10,271 nucleotides of DNA, taken from Thermogutta sp. GTDB taxonomy: Bacteria > Planctomycetota > Planctomycetia > Pirellulales > Thermoguttaceae. Below the pieces are notes generated by a model. It was not told the origin of the DNA. It searched no databases and was given only the letters and a program-made list of their open reading frames with translations. Both the position numbers and the translations under genes were made by a program. Shown here piece by piece: positions 1-6,676 of the stretch. Location: positions 1 to 10,271 of the forward strand of contig JAAZNR010000176.1 in the NCBI GenBank assembly GCA_012798155.1. The letters are read 5' to 3'. Each line of letters begins with the position of its first letter. Within the stretch, counting starts at the first letter, position 1.

Positions 1-96
1 AACCTGCCCGTGGATACGGTCATCATCGCGATCGTGGATCAGGTGCACGTGAAGGACGCGTGCGTGTACAGCAAGGACGGAGGCCGCGGGGCCTGA
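1..96 (+). CDS. BMC-P shell vertex protein (EutN/CcmL family), 3' end only
   Basis: Only the last 31 codons and the TGA stop are present. The visible part, PVDTVIIAIVDQVHV, matches the closing beta strand of the EutN/CcmL fold, where family members read roughly PVDaaIvgIVDsv. A short polar tail of about 16 residues follows. BMC-P proteins form pentamers that cap the vertices of a bacterial microcompartment shell. Two further BMC-P genes lie downstream, and a set of three BMC-P paralogues is typical of the planctomycete-type (PVM) microcompartment locus. The family call rests on this short tail plus the context. Confidence 0.72.
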   Translation, partial: NLPVDTVIIAIVDQVHVKDACVYSKDGGRGA

Positions 97-116
97 AGGG
101 CGTCGCGGTTCGGTAT

Positions 117-256
117 GGCCGGACCGCAAGGCGGTCGGCCGGGAGAAATATCCGTGGAACGAAGGCGTTCCGATGCCGGCCTTTAGGGCGATGACGGAAG
201 CGACGAAGGCGTTTGCGCCGTAGGAACCGGCCCGCAAGCGGCGGCATTCGGCCGCT
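117..256 (+). promoter_or_regulatory. Leader with three successive hairpins before the aldehyde dehydrogenase
   Basis: The 268 bases between the BMC-P stop and the dehydrogenase start hold no convincing gene. They do hold three inverted repeats. At 117-140, GGCCG-G-ACCGC pairs with GCGGTCGGCC across a 3-base loop with one bulged G. At 156-171, GGAACG and CGTTCC enclose the loop AAGG. At 237-256, AGCGGC and GCCGCT enclose 8 bases. None is followed by a T-run, so a simple intrinsic terminator is unlikely. RNA processing, or uncoupling shell-protein from enzyme expression, is possible but is inference. Confidence 0.35.
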
Positions 257-351
257 GATGTCACCACGGCCGGCGGCAGTTCAGAGGTGACGGCGCAAAC
301 GGCGGTAAGCAACGACACATCTCGATCGCCGAGCAATGCGGCGAGTTCCGT

Positions 352-357
352 GAGGAG
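352..357 (+). promoter_or_regulatory. Shine-Dalgarno site deciding the dehydrogenase start
   Basis: GAGGAG lies 4 bases before the ATG at 362 and 7 bases before the ATG at 365. The upstream GTG at 287 has no comparable site. This favours the 362/365 start over the longer reading frame. Confidence 0.6.
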
Positions 358-364
358 CGGTATG

Positions 365-1819
365 ATGCAAATCAATGAGAGCCTGGTGCGTTCGGTGGTG
401 GACGAAGTGATTCAGCGGCTGAAGAACAACGGTTCGGGGTCGCTGCCGGCGGCGCCCGGCCCGGCCGTCCGCAGTTATCAGGGACGCCTGGGATTGTTCA
501 CGGACGTGGAGGAGGCCGTGGCCGCGGCTACGGAGGCCTTCGATCGGCTCTCGCGGTGCACGATCGAAGAGCGGAAGCGGGCGATCGATCACATCCGCCG
601 CATTTCCGTCGAACAGTGCGTCGAACTGGGCACGATGGAAATGGAGGAGACCAAGCTCGGGCGATTGCCGCACAAGATCGAGAAGCTCAAGACGCTCGGC
701 GAACGATCGCCCGGCGTGGAATTCTTACGCAGCGAGGTCTTCAGCGGCGACCACGGCTTGACCGTGATCGAACACGCTCCTTTCGGCGTCATTGGGGCGA
801 TCACACCGGTGACGCATTCCTTGCCCACGATCACCGGGAACGCCGTCAACATGTTGGCGGCGGGCAACACCGTGGTCTTCAATCCCCATCCCAGCGGCAA
901 GCGCGTGGCGACCGAAGGCGTGCGGCGGTACAACCAGGCGATCTATCGCGATCTGGGCGTGGACAACTTGATGTGCGTCATCACGGAACCGACGTTGGAG
1001 ACGGCCAACGCGATCTTCAAGCATCGCAATATCGCGCTGTTGTGCGTGACGGGCGGTCCCGGCCTGGCCAGGGCGGCCATGCAGCAGGCCAAGAGGGCGG
1101 TCGTGGCCGGCCCGGGCAATCCGCCCGTGGTGGTCGACGAGACCGCCGATCTGGATCGCGCCGCCCGCTGCATCATTCAAGGCGGGGCATACGACAACAA
1201 CCTCCTGTGCATCGGCGAAAAACAGGTCTTCGCCGTGGAAAGCATCTTCGACGATTTGACGGCCGCCATGGAACGCGCCGGGGCCGTGCGGCTCACCGCC
1301 TCGGAGATCGAAGCCTTGACCGCCAAGGCCGTCACGGCCGTGGGCGACGGCAAGGACCGCCACGACGTCCCCGTCAAGGAGTTCATCGGTCGAGACGCCG
1401 CGGTGCTGGCCAAGGCGGCGGGACGTCGGATACCGGATGACGTGGAATTGATCTTCGGCGAGACGGCGTTCGAGCATCCCTTCGTTCAGATCGAACAAAT
1501 GATGCCGTTCGTGCCCTTCGTCCGCTGCCGAAACGTGGACGAAGCCATCGAAATGGCCCGGCTCAGCGAGCACGGCTTCCGGCACACGGCTATCATCCAT
1601 TCCCGCGACGTGGTCAACATGACGAAGATGGGGCGGGCCTTGGATACGACGATCTTCGTGAAGAACGGACCCAGCATGGCAGGTTTGGGCCTCGGCGGGG
1701 AAGGCTATATCTCCTTCTCCATCGCCGGCCCGACCGGAGAAGGGATCACGACCCCGCTGACGTTCACCCGGGAACGCCGTTGCGCGATGATCGACAGCCT
1801 GCGAATTTTGGGACGCTGA
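365..1819 (+). CDS. CoA-acylating aldehyde dehydrogenase of a microcompartment (PduP/EutE-like)
   Basis: This 484-residue enzyme belongs to the PduP/EutE branch of the aldehyde dehydrogenase superfamily, which oxidises an aldehyde to acyl-CoA with NAD+. In this locus the substrate is most likely lactaldehyde from the aldolase; that is inference. The probable catalytic Cys is residue 282 in YDNNLLCIGEK, the usual setting in PduP/EutE. A glycine-rich VTGGPGLARAAM segment starts at residue 228, and GPGNPPVVVD follows it. Residues 1-22 (MQINESLVRSVVDEVIQRL...) form an amphipathic helix followed by a Gly/Pro/Ala linker to about residue 40. This is the layout of an N-terminal encapsulation peptide that targets enzymes to the shell lumen. 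The start at 365 was chosen because GAGGAG sits 7 bases upstream; ATG 362 would add one Met. An in-frame GTG at 287 would add 26 low-complexity residues ahead of the targeting helix, which is unlikely. Confidence 0.93.
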   Translation: MQINESLVRSVVDEVIQRLKNNGSGSLPAAPGPAVRSYQGRLGLFTDVEEAVAAATEAFDRLSRCTIEERKRAIDHIRRISVEQCVELGTMEMEETKLGRLPHKIEKLKTLGERSPGVEFLRSEVFSGDHGLTVIEHAPFGVIGAITPVTHSLPTITGNAVNMLAAGNTVVFNPHPSGKRVATEGVRRYNQAIYRDLGVDNLMCVITEPTLETANAIFKHRNIALLCVTGGPGLARAAMQQAKRAVVAGPGNPPVVVDETADLDRAARCIIQGGAYDNNLLCIGEKQVFAVESIFDDLTAAMERAGAVRLTASEIEALTAKAVTAVGDGKDRHDVPVKEFIGRDAAVLAKAAGRRIPDDVELIFGETAFEHPFVQIEQMMPFVPFVRCRNVDEAIEMARLSEHGFRHTAIIHSRDVVNMTKMGRALDTTIFVKNGPSMAGLGLGGEGYISFSIAGPTGEGITTPLTFTRERRCAMIDSLRILGR

Positions 1820-1899
1820 AATGGGCCGTTCCCTTGTTGCCTGCAAAACGGCGGTGAAAACCGGGTGACCCCGTGAAAGGAAGGAAGGCACGGTTCGTT

Positions 1900-2157
1900 A
1901 TGTTGGCGGGACGCGTGGTGGGCACGGCGACGGCCACGATCAAGCACCCTTCCATGAAGGGTTGGCGGCTGCTGTTGGTTCAACCCACGGCCGCCGACGG
2001 CCGCTCCCCCGACGGCGACCCGGTCCTGGCGGTGGATCACCTGGGAGCGGGTATCGGGAATCAGGTCATCATTTCCAGCGACGGCAAGCACACGCAATCC
2101 GTCTTGAATGACAAGAAGACGCCCGTCCGTTGGGCGATAATCGGAATCGCCGACTGA
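1900..2157 (+). CDS. BMC-P shell vertex protein (EutN/CcmL family)
   Basis: This is an 85-residue protein of canonical EutN/CcmL form. It opens with MLAGRVVGTATATIKHPSM and continues with WRLLLVQPT. The central LAVDHLGAGIGNQVII holds the conserved GAG-G loop, and the protein closes with TPVRWAIIGIAD. Members assemble as pentamers at the vertices of microcompartment shells. The ATG at 1900 follows a purine-rich stretch, AAGGAAGG at 1881-1888, about 11 bases upstream; an in-frame GTG at 1873 would add nine residues before the conserved start. The gene lies 80 bases after the dehydrogenase. Its TGA stop overlaps the next start (TGATG), which suggests coupled translation. Confidence 0.92.
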   Translation: MLAGRVVGTATATIKHPSMKGWRLLLVQPTAADGRSPDGDPVLAVDHLGAGIGNQVIISSDGKHTQSVLNDKKTPVRWAIIGIAD

Positions 2158-2975
2158 TGCAACAGTTCCAGGACATACCGGACAGCGCGACTTTGGAACG
2201 CATCGTGCGCGAGGTGCTGGCTGCGCTGGCAGCGGACACGGTCGCGAGCGGCGCCGCGGCGGAGGATCGCGCGCCGGCGAGTGCGGCTGCCGAGCCGAAC
2301 CCGGCTGATGCGGTTCCAGCCGCGGCGGCTCCCCGGGCGCGGATCGTTTCCACTCGCGACGGGGAACTTGCGGTCCCGGAACGCGTCGTGACGGTGGCCG
2401 CCCTGGATGGTCGGCTGGAGGGCATTCGTCGTCTCTTGCTCCAGCCGGGAGCGATCTTGACGCCCGCGGTTCGGGACCTTTTGCGGCAACGGCGAATCGT
2501 GGTGACCTACGGGCCGGTCCCCAAGTCGGTCGGTGTCGCGGGCGCGGCCGGCGCCGAAACCATCCCCGAATCGGCGGCCGATGCCCTGCCGATCGTCCTG
2601 GTGACGCGGCGTATTTCGGCCGCGCAACTGAGCGGTCTGTTTCGCGGGGAAGATTTGAAGATCATGCCGGAGGAGATGGATTGCGTGGTCCGCGCCTCGC
2701 AGCGGGCGGCGGAGGCGGTTCGCCGACCGGGCGGCCGGGCCGTCGTGGTGACCTCGCTCATCGCGGCCGGCGTTTGTTTGGCCAATCGCTTGAGCGGCGT
2801 CCGGGCCGTGGCGGCCAGACGGCCGAACGAAGTCGCCCTGGATGCCGCGGCGGTGGGTGCCAACGTCCTCGTGGCCGATGCACGGCAGGGCGTGTTTCAA
2901 GTCAAACGGATGATCGTGGAGTTCGCTCGCGCGCCTCGCCAATGCCCCGAGGCCTTGGCCCCACATTTGAGCTGA
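2157..2975 (+). CDS. Microcompartment-associated protein with a degenerate RpiB/LacAB-like domain
   Basis: This 272-residue protein has no secure name. Residues about 10-26 (DSATLERIVREVLAALA) form an amphipathic helix like an encapsulation peptide, followed by an Ala/Pro-rich linker to about residue 62. Residues 76-118 contain PGAILTPAVRDLLRQRRIVV, which resembles the TPxAR segment near the N-terminus of EutQ and other microcompartment-associated proteins. Residues 193-258 follow the C-terminal part of ribose-5-phosphate isomerase B: CLANRLSGVRAVAA compares with its AANKFAGIRAVV, and ANVLVADARQGVFQVKRMIV with its TNVLAFG...AKMIV. The phosphate-binding CGTGxG becomes TSLIAA, and the ring-opening His region is replaced by Ala. 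Isomerase activity is therefore doubtful, and a structural, scaffold or ligand-binding role is more likely. The start at 2157 overlaps the previous stop; a TTG at 2130 is the alternative. Confidence 0.8.
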   Translation: MQQFQDIPDSATLERIVREVLAALAADTVASGAAAEDRAPASAAAEPNPADAVPAAAAPRARIVSTRDGELAVPERVVTVAALDGRLEGIRRLLLQPGAILTPAVRDLLRQRRIVVTYGPVPKSVGVAGAAGAETIPESAADALPIVLVTRRISAAQLSGLFRGEDLKIMPEEMDCVVRASQRAAEAVRRPGGRAVVVTSLIAAGVCLANRLSGVRAVAARRPNEVALDAAAVGANVLVADARQGVFQVKRMIVEFARAPRQCPEALAPHLS

Positions 2976-3017
2976 ACTGAACTGAGCTGAGCTGAGCACC
3001 GAGGAGCTGAGCTGAGC
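2968..3017. repeat. Pentanucleotide tandem repeat (TGAGC unit)
   Basis: Eight 5-base units of TGAGC or its one-base variant TGAAC are present. Six run without break from 2968 to 2997. After a 10-base interruption, two more lie at 3008-3017. The stop codon of the RpiB-like gene lies in the second unit. The array ends about 20 bases before the ribosome binding site of the next BMC-P gene. Confidence 0.85.
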
Positions 3018-3051
3018 AGCGAGCGACGGAATCGCCCAGGGAGGGCTTGAC

Positions 3052-3342
3052 GTGCGAGTGGGAAGAGTGGTCGGGAAGGTGACCTTGAATCGAGCACATC
3101 CCTCCCTTCGCGGAGCGGTCTTGAAAATGGTCGTGCCGTTATCGTTGGACAACCTCTTGGGCAAGCTCCCCGCGCAGGCCGAGGAATTGGTCGTTTATGA
3201 TGAGACTTCGTCGCACGAAGGTTGCTACGTCGCCTTCAGCGAGGGGCGGGAGGCGGCCCAGCCGTTCGACGAGCCGAAGCCCGTCGATGCCTATGCCGCG
3301 GCCATCCTGGATCACATCGAAGTCCGCCCCTTGCCCGAGTGA
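3052..3342 (+). CDS. Divergent BMC-P shell vertex protein (EutN/CcmL family)
   Basis: This 96-residue protein is in the EutN/CcmL family. The first strand, MRVGRVVGKVTLNRAHPSLRG, and the closing VDAYAAAILDHIEV match the fold. The middle departs from the canonical form: the GAG-G loop is missing, and residues 44-71 read as a longer EELVVYDETSSHEG... insertion ending in SEGREAAQPF. It probably supplies a distinct pentamer type to the same shell as the other two BMC-P proteins. The start is GTG at 3052, with AGGGAGG at 3038-3044 seven bases upstream, a strong ribosome binding site. The TGAGC repeat lies just before it. Confidence 0.88.
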   Translation: MRVGRVVGKVTLNRAHPSLRGAVLKMVVPLSLDNLLGKLPAQAEELVVYDETSSHEGCYVAFSEGREAAQPFDEPKPVDAYAAAILDHIEVRPLPE

Positions 3343-3401
3343 CGGACGCGATGAGGGCGGCGGCGAAACCGGAGAAACGGAGATAAGGGAGATCGGAAAC
3401 G

Positions 3402-4304
3402 ATGTTGAACGTGCATAAGATCAAGCAAGAGATCTGCGAAATCGGCGACCGGTTGTACAAGCGCGGGTTTGCCGCCGCCAACGACGGGAATATCTCGTAC
3501 CGCATCGGCGAGAACGAGGTGCTGTGCTCGCCCACGATGATATGCAAGGGCTTCATGAAGCCCGACGATCTGTGCACCGTGGATATGGAAGGCAAGCAGA
3601 TCGCGGGAAGGCGGAAGCCCACCAGTGAAATCAAGCTGCATCTGGCGATCATGAAGTCTCGGGCGGACATCAAGTCCGTGGTGCACTGCCATCCGCCGCA
3701 CGCGACCGCCTTTGGAATCGCGAGGGAGGCCGTGCCCATGTGCGTTCTGCCCGAGGTGGAGATTTTCCTGGGCGAGGTTCCCATCGCGCGCTATGCCACG
3801 CCGGGTTCGCAAGAGTTCGCCGATACCATCCTGCCCTTCGTGCAGAAGAGCAATGTGATCATCTTGGCGAATCACGGGACGGTCAGCTTCGGCGACACGG
3901 TGGAGCGGACCTATTGGTACACCGAGATTCTGGACGCCTACTGCCGCATGTTGATGCTGGCGCTGAGCCTGGGGCGTGTCAATTACTTCACGGAACCCGA
4001 GGCCAAGGCCCTTTTGGACTTGAAGGAGAAGCTGGGCCTCAAGGACCCGCGGGCGGAACTCCAGAACTGCGAATTGTGCGCCAACGACGTGTTCCGTGAC
4101 AGTTGGAAAGAAAGCGGCGTGGCTCAGCAGGTCTTCCATCCGCCGCGGTTCGGGGAAGGCGCCTGTGCGCTGCGCTCCACTACCTCCACGAATCCCAACG
4201 GCGATGGAAAAGCCGCGCACGACGACGATCGCGAGGCATTGATCCAGGCCATCACCGATCGCGTCATGCAGGCCTTGCAGTCCGGATCCGGAACGCGGGC
4301 GTAG
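3402..4304 (+). CDS. Class II aldolase, probable L-fuculose/rhamnulose-1-phosphate aldolase, shell-targeted
   Basis: This 300-residue zinc-dependent class II aldolase (AraD/FucA family) should cleave L-fuculose or L-rhamnulose 1-phosphate to DHAP and lactaldehyde, feeding the aldehyde dehydrogenase in the same operon. Visible motifs are AANDGNISYR near residue 26, the catalytic Glu76 in KPTSE, the zinc ligands His95 and His97 in HCHPPHA, and His158 in ANHGT. The core is about the length of E. coli FucA (roughly 215 residues), so about 85 residues are extra at the C-terminus. That extension carries a CELC pair (Cys223, Cys226), a disordered Ser/Thr/Asn/Gly stretch, and a final helix, DREALIQAITDRVMQALQ (277-294), of encapsulation-peptide type. 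A C-terminal peptide of this kind is known for the planctomycete microcompartment aldolase. AGGGAG at 3386-3391 precedes the ATG. The exact sugar cannot be fixed from sequence. Confidence 0.93.
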   Translation: MLNVHKIKQEICEIGDRLYKRGFAAANDGNISYRIGENEVLCSPTMICKGFMKPDDLCTVDMEGKQIAGRRKPTSEIKLHLAIMKSRADIKSVVHCHPPHATAFGIAREAVPMCVLPEVEIFLGEVPIARYATPGSQEFADTILPFVQKSNVIILANHGTVSFGDTVERTYWYTEILDAYCRMLMLALSLGRVNYFTEPEAKALLDLKEKLGLKDPRAELQNCELCANDVFRDSWKESGVAQQVFHPPRFGEGACALRSTTSTNPNGDGKAAHDDDREALIQAITDRVMQALQSGSGTRA

Positions 4305-4360
4305 CGACTCTGCGACTCTCTCAGACGCCGTTGTGGGCGGGGGGACCTCTTTCTGAACGA

Positions 4361-4390
4361 GCGGCGGCCGCCGTGATGGGCGGCCGTTGC
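4361..4390 (+). terminator. GC-rich hairpin after the microcompartment operon
   Basis: CGGCCGCC (4365-4372) and GGCGGCCG (4379-4386) pair perfectly around the loop GTGATG. The stem extends to about 12 pairs with two G-T wobbles. It begins 57 bases after the aldolase stop. No T-run follows, so it may be a factor-dependent terminator or a 3'-end stabilising structure. A second small hairpin, CCGCGA-ACT-TCGCGG, lies at 4481-4495. Confidence 0.4.
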
Positions 4391-4427
4391 CGCATCATCC
4401 TTGGCGGAGATGCCGCTGCGGGGATGA

Positions 4428-4531
4428 GCGACCGTTTGCGGCGGAAAGTCCGCGCGGCCGCTCTCTTTCTCGCGCCCCGCCCGCGAACTTCGCGGCGCCC
4501 ATCTTGACTGCGGCTTTCCCCCCGGCTACGG
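4428..4531. repeat. Possible degenerate copy of the intergenic inverted-repeat element
   Basis: This stretch shares short ordered blocks with the element at 6445-6590: ACCGTTTGCGG near the left end (compare GCCGTTTACGG), then AAAGTCCGCG (identical ten bases), CTCTCTTTC (compare CTCTCCCTTTC), and CCGGCTACGG at the right end (compare ACGGCTACC). Spacing differs and the central hairpin of the other copy is missing. The relationship is therefore tentative. The rest of the gap at 4305-4594 holds only the hairpins described separately. Confidence 0.3.
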
Positions 4532-4594
4532 TAAGGGCGGTTGTTGGCACCCGTTTGCGATTCGTCTGTCCCGCCGGTCAGGGAGCCGCTTGCC

Positions 4595-5413
4595 ATGTCT
4601 CTTTGCATCCTCGGACTTCGTTCTCGCGACTGCGGCCGCTCGCGGGCCGCGGCGCATCTCATCGGGGCGGCCTTGATCGTAGGGATTTCCGCATCTTGGG
4701 CGGACGCCGGACAGCAGGAATCGTCCAACCTCTCGGACGGCGGGCCGCCTTCCTCCGCGGCCGTGCGCTGCTTGCTGATCACGGGCGAAGACTATCCGGG
4801 CCATAAGTGGCAAGAGACGGCGCCCGTTCTCGTCGAGGCCTTGTCGCAGGGCGGCAAGATTCGCGTGGAGGTACTCGACAAGCTTGCCGAAATGGAGCGG
4901 GTGGATTGGTCGCGTTACGATACCGTCGTGATGCACTTCAAGAACTACGATCCCAAGGTGCCCGGCCGAGCGGCCTTCGACGGTTTGGATCGCTTCGTGA
5001 AGAACGGAGGCGGCTTGGTGCTGGTGCATTTCGCCTGCGGGGCGTTTCAGGAATTCAAAGACGATTTTGAAAAGTTGGCCGGTCGCGTTTGGGATCCGAG
5101 CCTCCGCGGGCACGACCCGCACGGCGCCTTCCGGGTCGTAATCGTGGATCCGGAGCACCCCGTCACGAAGGGGCTGAAGGATTTCGAGACGGTCGATGAG
5201 TTGTACACCTGCTTGTCCGGCGAGACGTCCATCCATGTGCTAGCGCAGGCCGTCTCGCGCGTGGACGGCCGCGTCTATCCGATAGCGTTCACGCTGAACG
5301 CCGGCAAAGGCCGGGTCTTTCATTGTGTTTTGGGCCATGACGTTCAAGCTCTACGCAATTCCCACGTACAAGAGCTGTACCGTCGCGCTTGCTTGTGGAC
5401 GGCCGGGCGGTAG
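4595..5413 (+). CDS. Secreted ThuA-like protein (trehalose-utilisation family, GATase-like fold)
   Basis: This 272-residue protein has an Arg-containing N-terminus and a hydrophobic segment, AAAHLIGAALIVGISASWADA, that reads as a Sec signal peptide ending near residue 43. The remainder is a ThuA-like domain with a class I glutamine-amidotransferase-type fold. CLLITGEDYPGHKW opens it, the first strand and the nucleophile-elbow region are GGLVLVHFACGAF (Cys148), and RGHDPHGAF and LGHDVQALRN come later. The biochemical role of most ThuA-like proteins is unsettled; in rhizobia ThuA and ThuB work on disaccharides through 3-keto derivatives. The ATG at 4595 follows AGGGAG at 4580-4585; an in-frame upstream ATG at 4541 would place extra residues before the signal peptide. 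The next gene starts 80 bases downstream, so co-transcription is likely. Confidence 0.87.
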   Translation: MSLCILGLRSRDCGRSRAAAHLIGAALIVGISASWADAGQQESSNLSDGGPPSSAAVRCLLITGEDYPGHKWQETAPVLVEALSQGGKIRVEVLDKLAEMERVDWSRYDTVVMHFKNYDPKVPGRAAFDGLDRFVKNGGGLVLVHFACGAFQEFKDDFEKLAGRVWDPSLRGHDPHGAFRVVIVDPEHPVTKGLKDFETVDELYTCLSGETSIHVLAQAVSRVDGRVYPIAFTLNAGKGRVFHCVLGHDVQALRNSHVQELYRRACLWTAGR

Positions 5414-5493
5414 ATGCAACGCCGGATGGCTTTTTTCGCCTCGCAAGCGTTGACGAGCGTACTTGGCACAGCATGAGAGGAGCGGAGACAGAC

Positions 5494-6378
5494 ATGCAAA
5501 TCAGTTTTCACACGGATGCCTTCAATTCTTCCTACTGGAACTTCGAGAAGTGCCTGCAATGGGCCCAGGCGCACGACGTCCATCTGATCGAGTGCGGCGT
5601 GATCGACGGCGTGAGTTGGATTTATGGTTTGGGTTATCAACCGCATGTGGCGTTGTACGAGGACCCCCTGTTGCTGCGGCGCAAAATGGAGAAGTACGGC
5701 GTAGCCTTTTCCCAGATCGACGCCGCGTATCCGCTGTCGGGCAAGGATGGGCCGCTCTACGGCGTGCCTTACGTCCTCAACGCCATCCGCTGGGCAAAAT
5801 TGGCGGGTTGCCCCAGAATCGCCACCACCGACGGCTTGGATCGCCCGGAAGGGCTTTCCGACGATGAGGCGATGGCACTCATGCGGCGAAGCTACGAGCA
5901 AATCCTCGAGGTCGCGGAGGCCTATGAAATCACGATCAATATCGAAGTGCACGGGTATTTCACCACCAATCCGGACCGCTTGGCCGAGATGCTGGATTTC
6001 CGCGACAGCCCCTACTTGCGGATGAATCTCGACACGGGCAATTCCTTCATCGCGGGACAAGACCCGGTGGAATTCGCGCGGCGGTTCGCTCCGCGGATTC
6101 ATCATGTCCACGTCAAGGACGTGAGCCGATCATTGGCGGCGGCGGTTCGCGGACAGGAGACGGGAATAGCGGTCAGTTACTGTGCGATCGGCGAGGGCGT
6201 GAATGCCGCCAACATCCGCGAGGTTCTGACGATCCTCCGCGATCACGGTTATAGCGGTCCCTTGTGCATGGAATGCGAAGGTCAGGGCGGGCCGATGATC
6301 GAGCGATCCTTGCAGTGGTTGAGAAGCACGCTCCGGGAGCTGGGCATTCCGGAGGAATCCGGGGCTCCGGCCGCGTGA
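5494..6378 (+). CDS. Sugar phosphate isomerase/epimerase family TIM barrel
   Basis: This 294-residue protein is in the AP-endonuclease-2/xylose-isomerase-like TIM barrel family, which isomerises, epimerises or otherwise acts on sugars with a divalent metal. The likely metal ligands are Glu151 (INIEVHG), Asp180 (MNLDTGNS), His206 (HHVHVKD) and Glu260 (LCMECEG). No signal peptide is seen, so it should be cytoplasmic, unlike its two neighbours. The ATG at 5494 is preceded by AGGAG and CGGAG within 20 bases. Starting further upstream at 5389 would overlap the ThuA gene and add 35 residues with no family resemblance. Its place between ThuA-like and Gfo/Idh/MocA genes suggests a shared sugar pathway. 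The substrate is unknown. Confidence 0.88.
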   Translation: MQISFHTDAFNSSYWNFEKCLQWAQAHDVHLIECGVIDGVSWIYGLGYQPHVALYEDPLLLRRKMEKYGVAFSQIDAAYPLSGKDGPLYGVPYVLNAIRWAKLAGCPRIATTDGLDRPEGLSDDEAMALMRRSYEQILEVAEAYEITINIEVHGYFTTNPDRLAEMLDFRDSPYLRMNLDTGNSFIAGQDPVEFARRFAPRIHHVHVKDVSRSLAAAVRGQETGIAVSYCAIGEGVNAANIREVLTILRDHGYSGPLCMECEGQGGPMIERSLQWLRSTLRELGIPEESGAPAA

Positions 6379-6444
6379 CGGATTTCGCGATCCGCCTGCG
6401 GCCTGCCGGAGCCGGAGTTGCGAGGCAAGACCTCCAAGCGATAG

Positions 6445-6590
6445 GGTAGCCGTTTACGGAGAATATCCCGATTCTCCCGGCAAAGTCCGCGAAGATGGGA
6501 CTCTCCCTTTCCGACGTGAAGGGGCCGGGTGCGTTTCTCAGCCTATAACGGCTCGCAAGACGTGCCTGCCGCCGCCCACAAACGGCTACC
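6445..6590. repeat. Intergenic element with inverted-repeat ends, upstream of the oxidoreductase gene
   Basis: GGTAGCCGTTT (6445-6455) and its exact reverse complement AAACGGCTACC (6580-6590) bound a 146-base stretch in an otherwise gene-free gap (6379-6676). GATA occurs just outside both ends (6440-6443 and 6591-6594), which might be a remnant target duplication, although one extra G intervenes on the left. Inside lies a perfect hairpin, GGAGAAT-ATCCCG-ATTCTCC, at 6458-6477. Bases 6444-6533 align without gaps to 8231-8320 with 58 of 90 identities by hand count. It may be a miniature mobile element or a shared upstream control module. Confidence 0.55.
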
Positions 6591-6676
6591 GATAAGAAAA
6601 ACGACCCTCGAACCGGCGGTTTGGGGATGATTCGATCGGAAGGCGGACTTGAAGTTTCTTTACCGGAGTTCGAACC

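Noticed and set aside
191..223. Ten-residue leader peptide (ATG 191 to TAG 221) before the dehydrogenase
   Set aside because: It has no clear ribosome binding site and no regulatory codon run. Frames this short arise by chance.
287..364. Upstream GTG start that would extend the aldehyde dehydrogenase by 26 residues
   Set aside because: It has no good ribosome binding site and adds low-complexity residues ahead of the targeting helix, whereas GAGGAG fits ATG 362/365.
725..1891. Long minus-strand open frame opposite the aldehyde dehydrogenase
   Set aside because: It mirrors a conserved gene and shows no recognisable domain or ribosome binding site.
2130..2156. TTG start for the RpiB-like gene
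   Set aside because: ATG 2157 overlapping the previous stop is the stronger start and places the amphipathic helix near the N-terminus.
2968..3017. CRISPR-like or phage attachment repeat
   Set aside because: The units are 5 bases with no spacers, so this is a simple tandem repeat.
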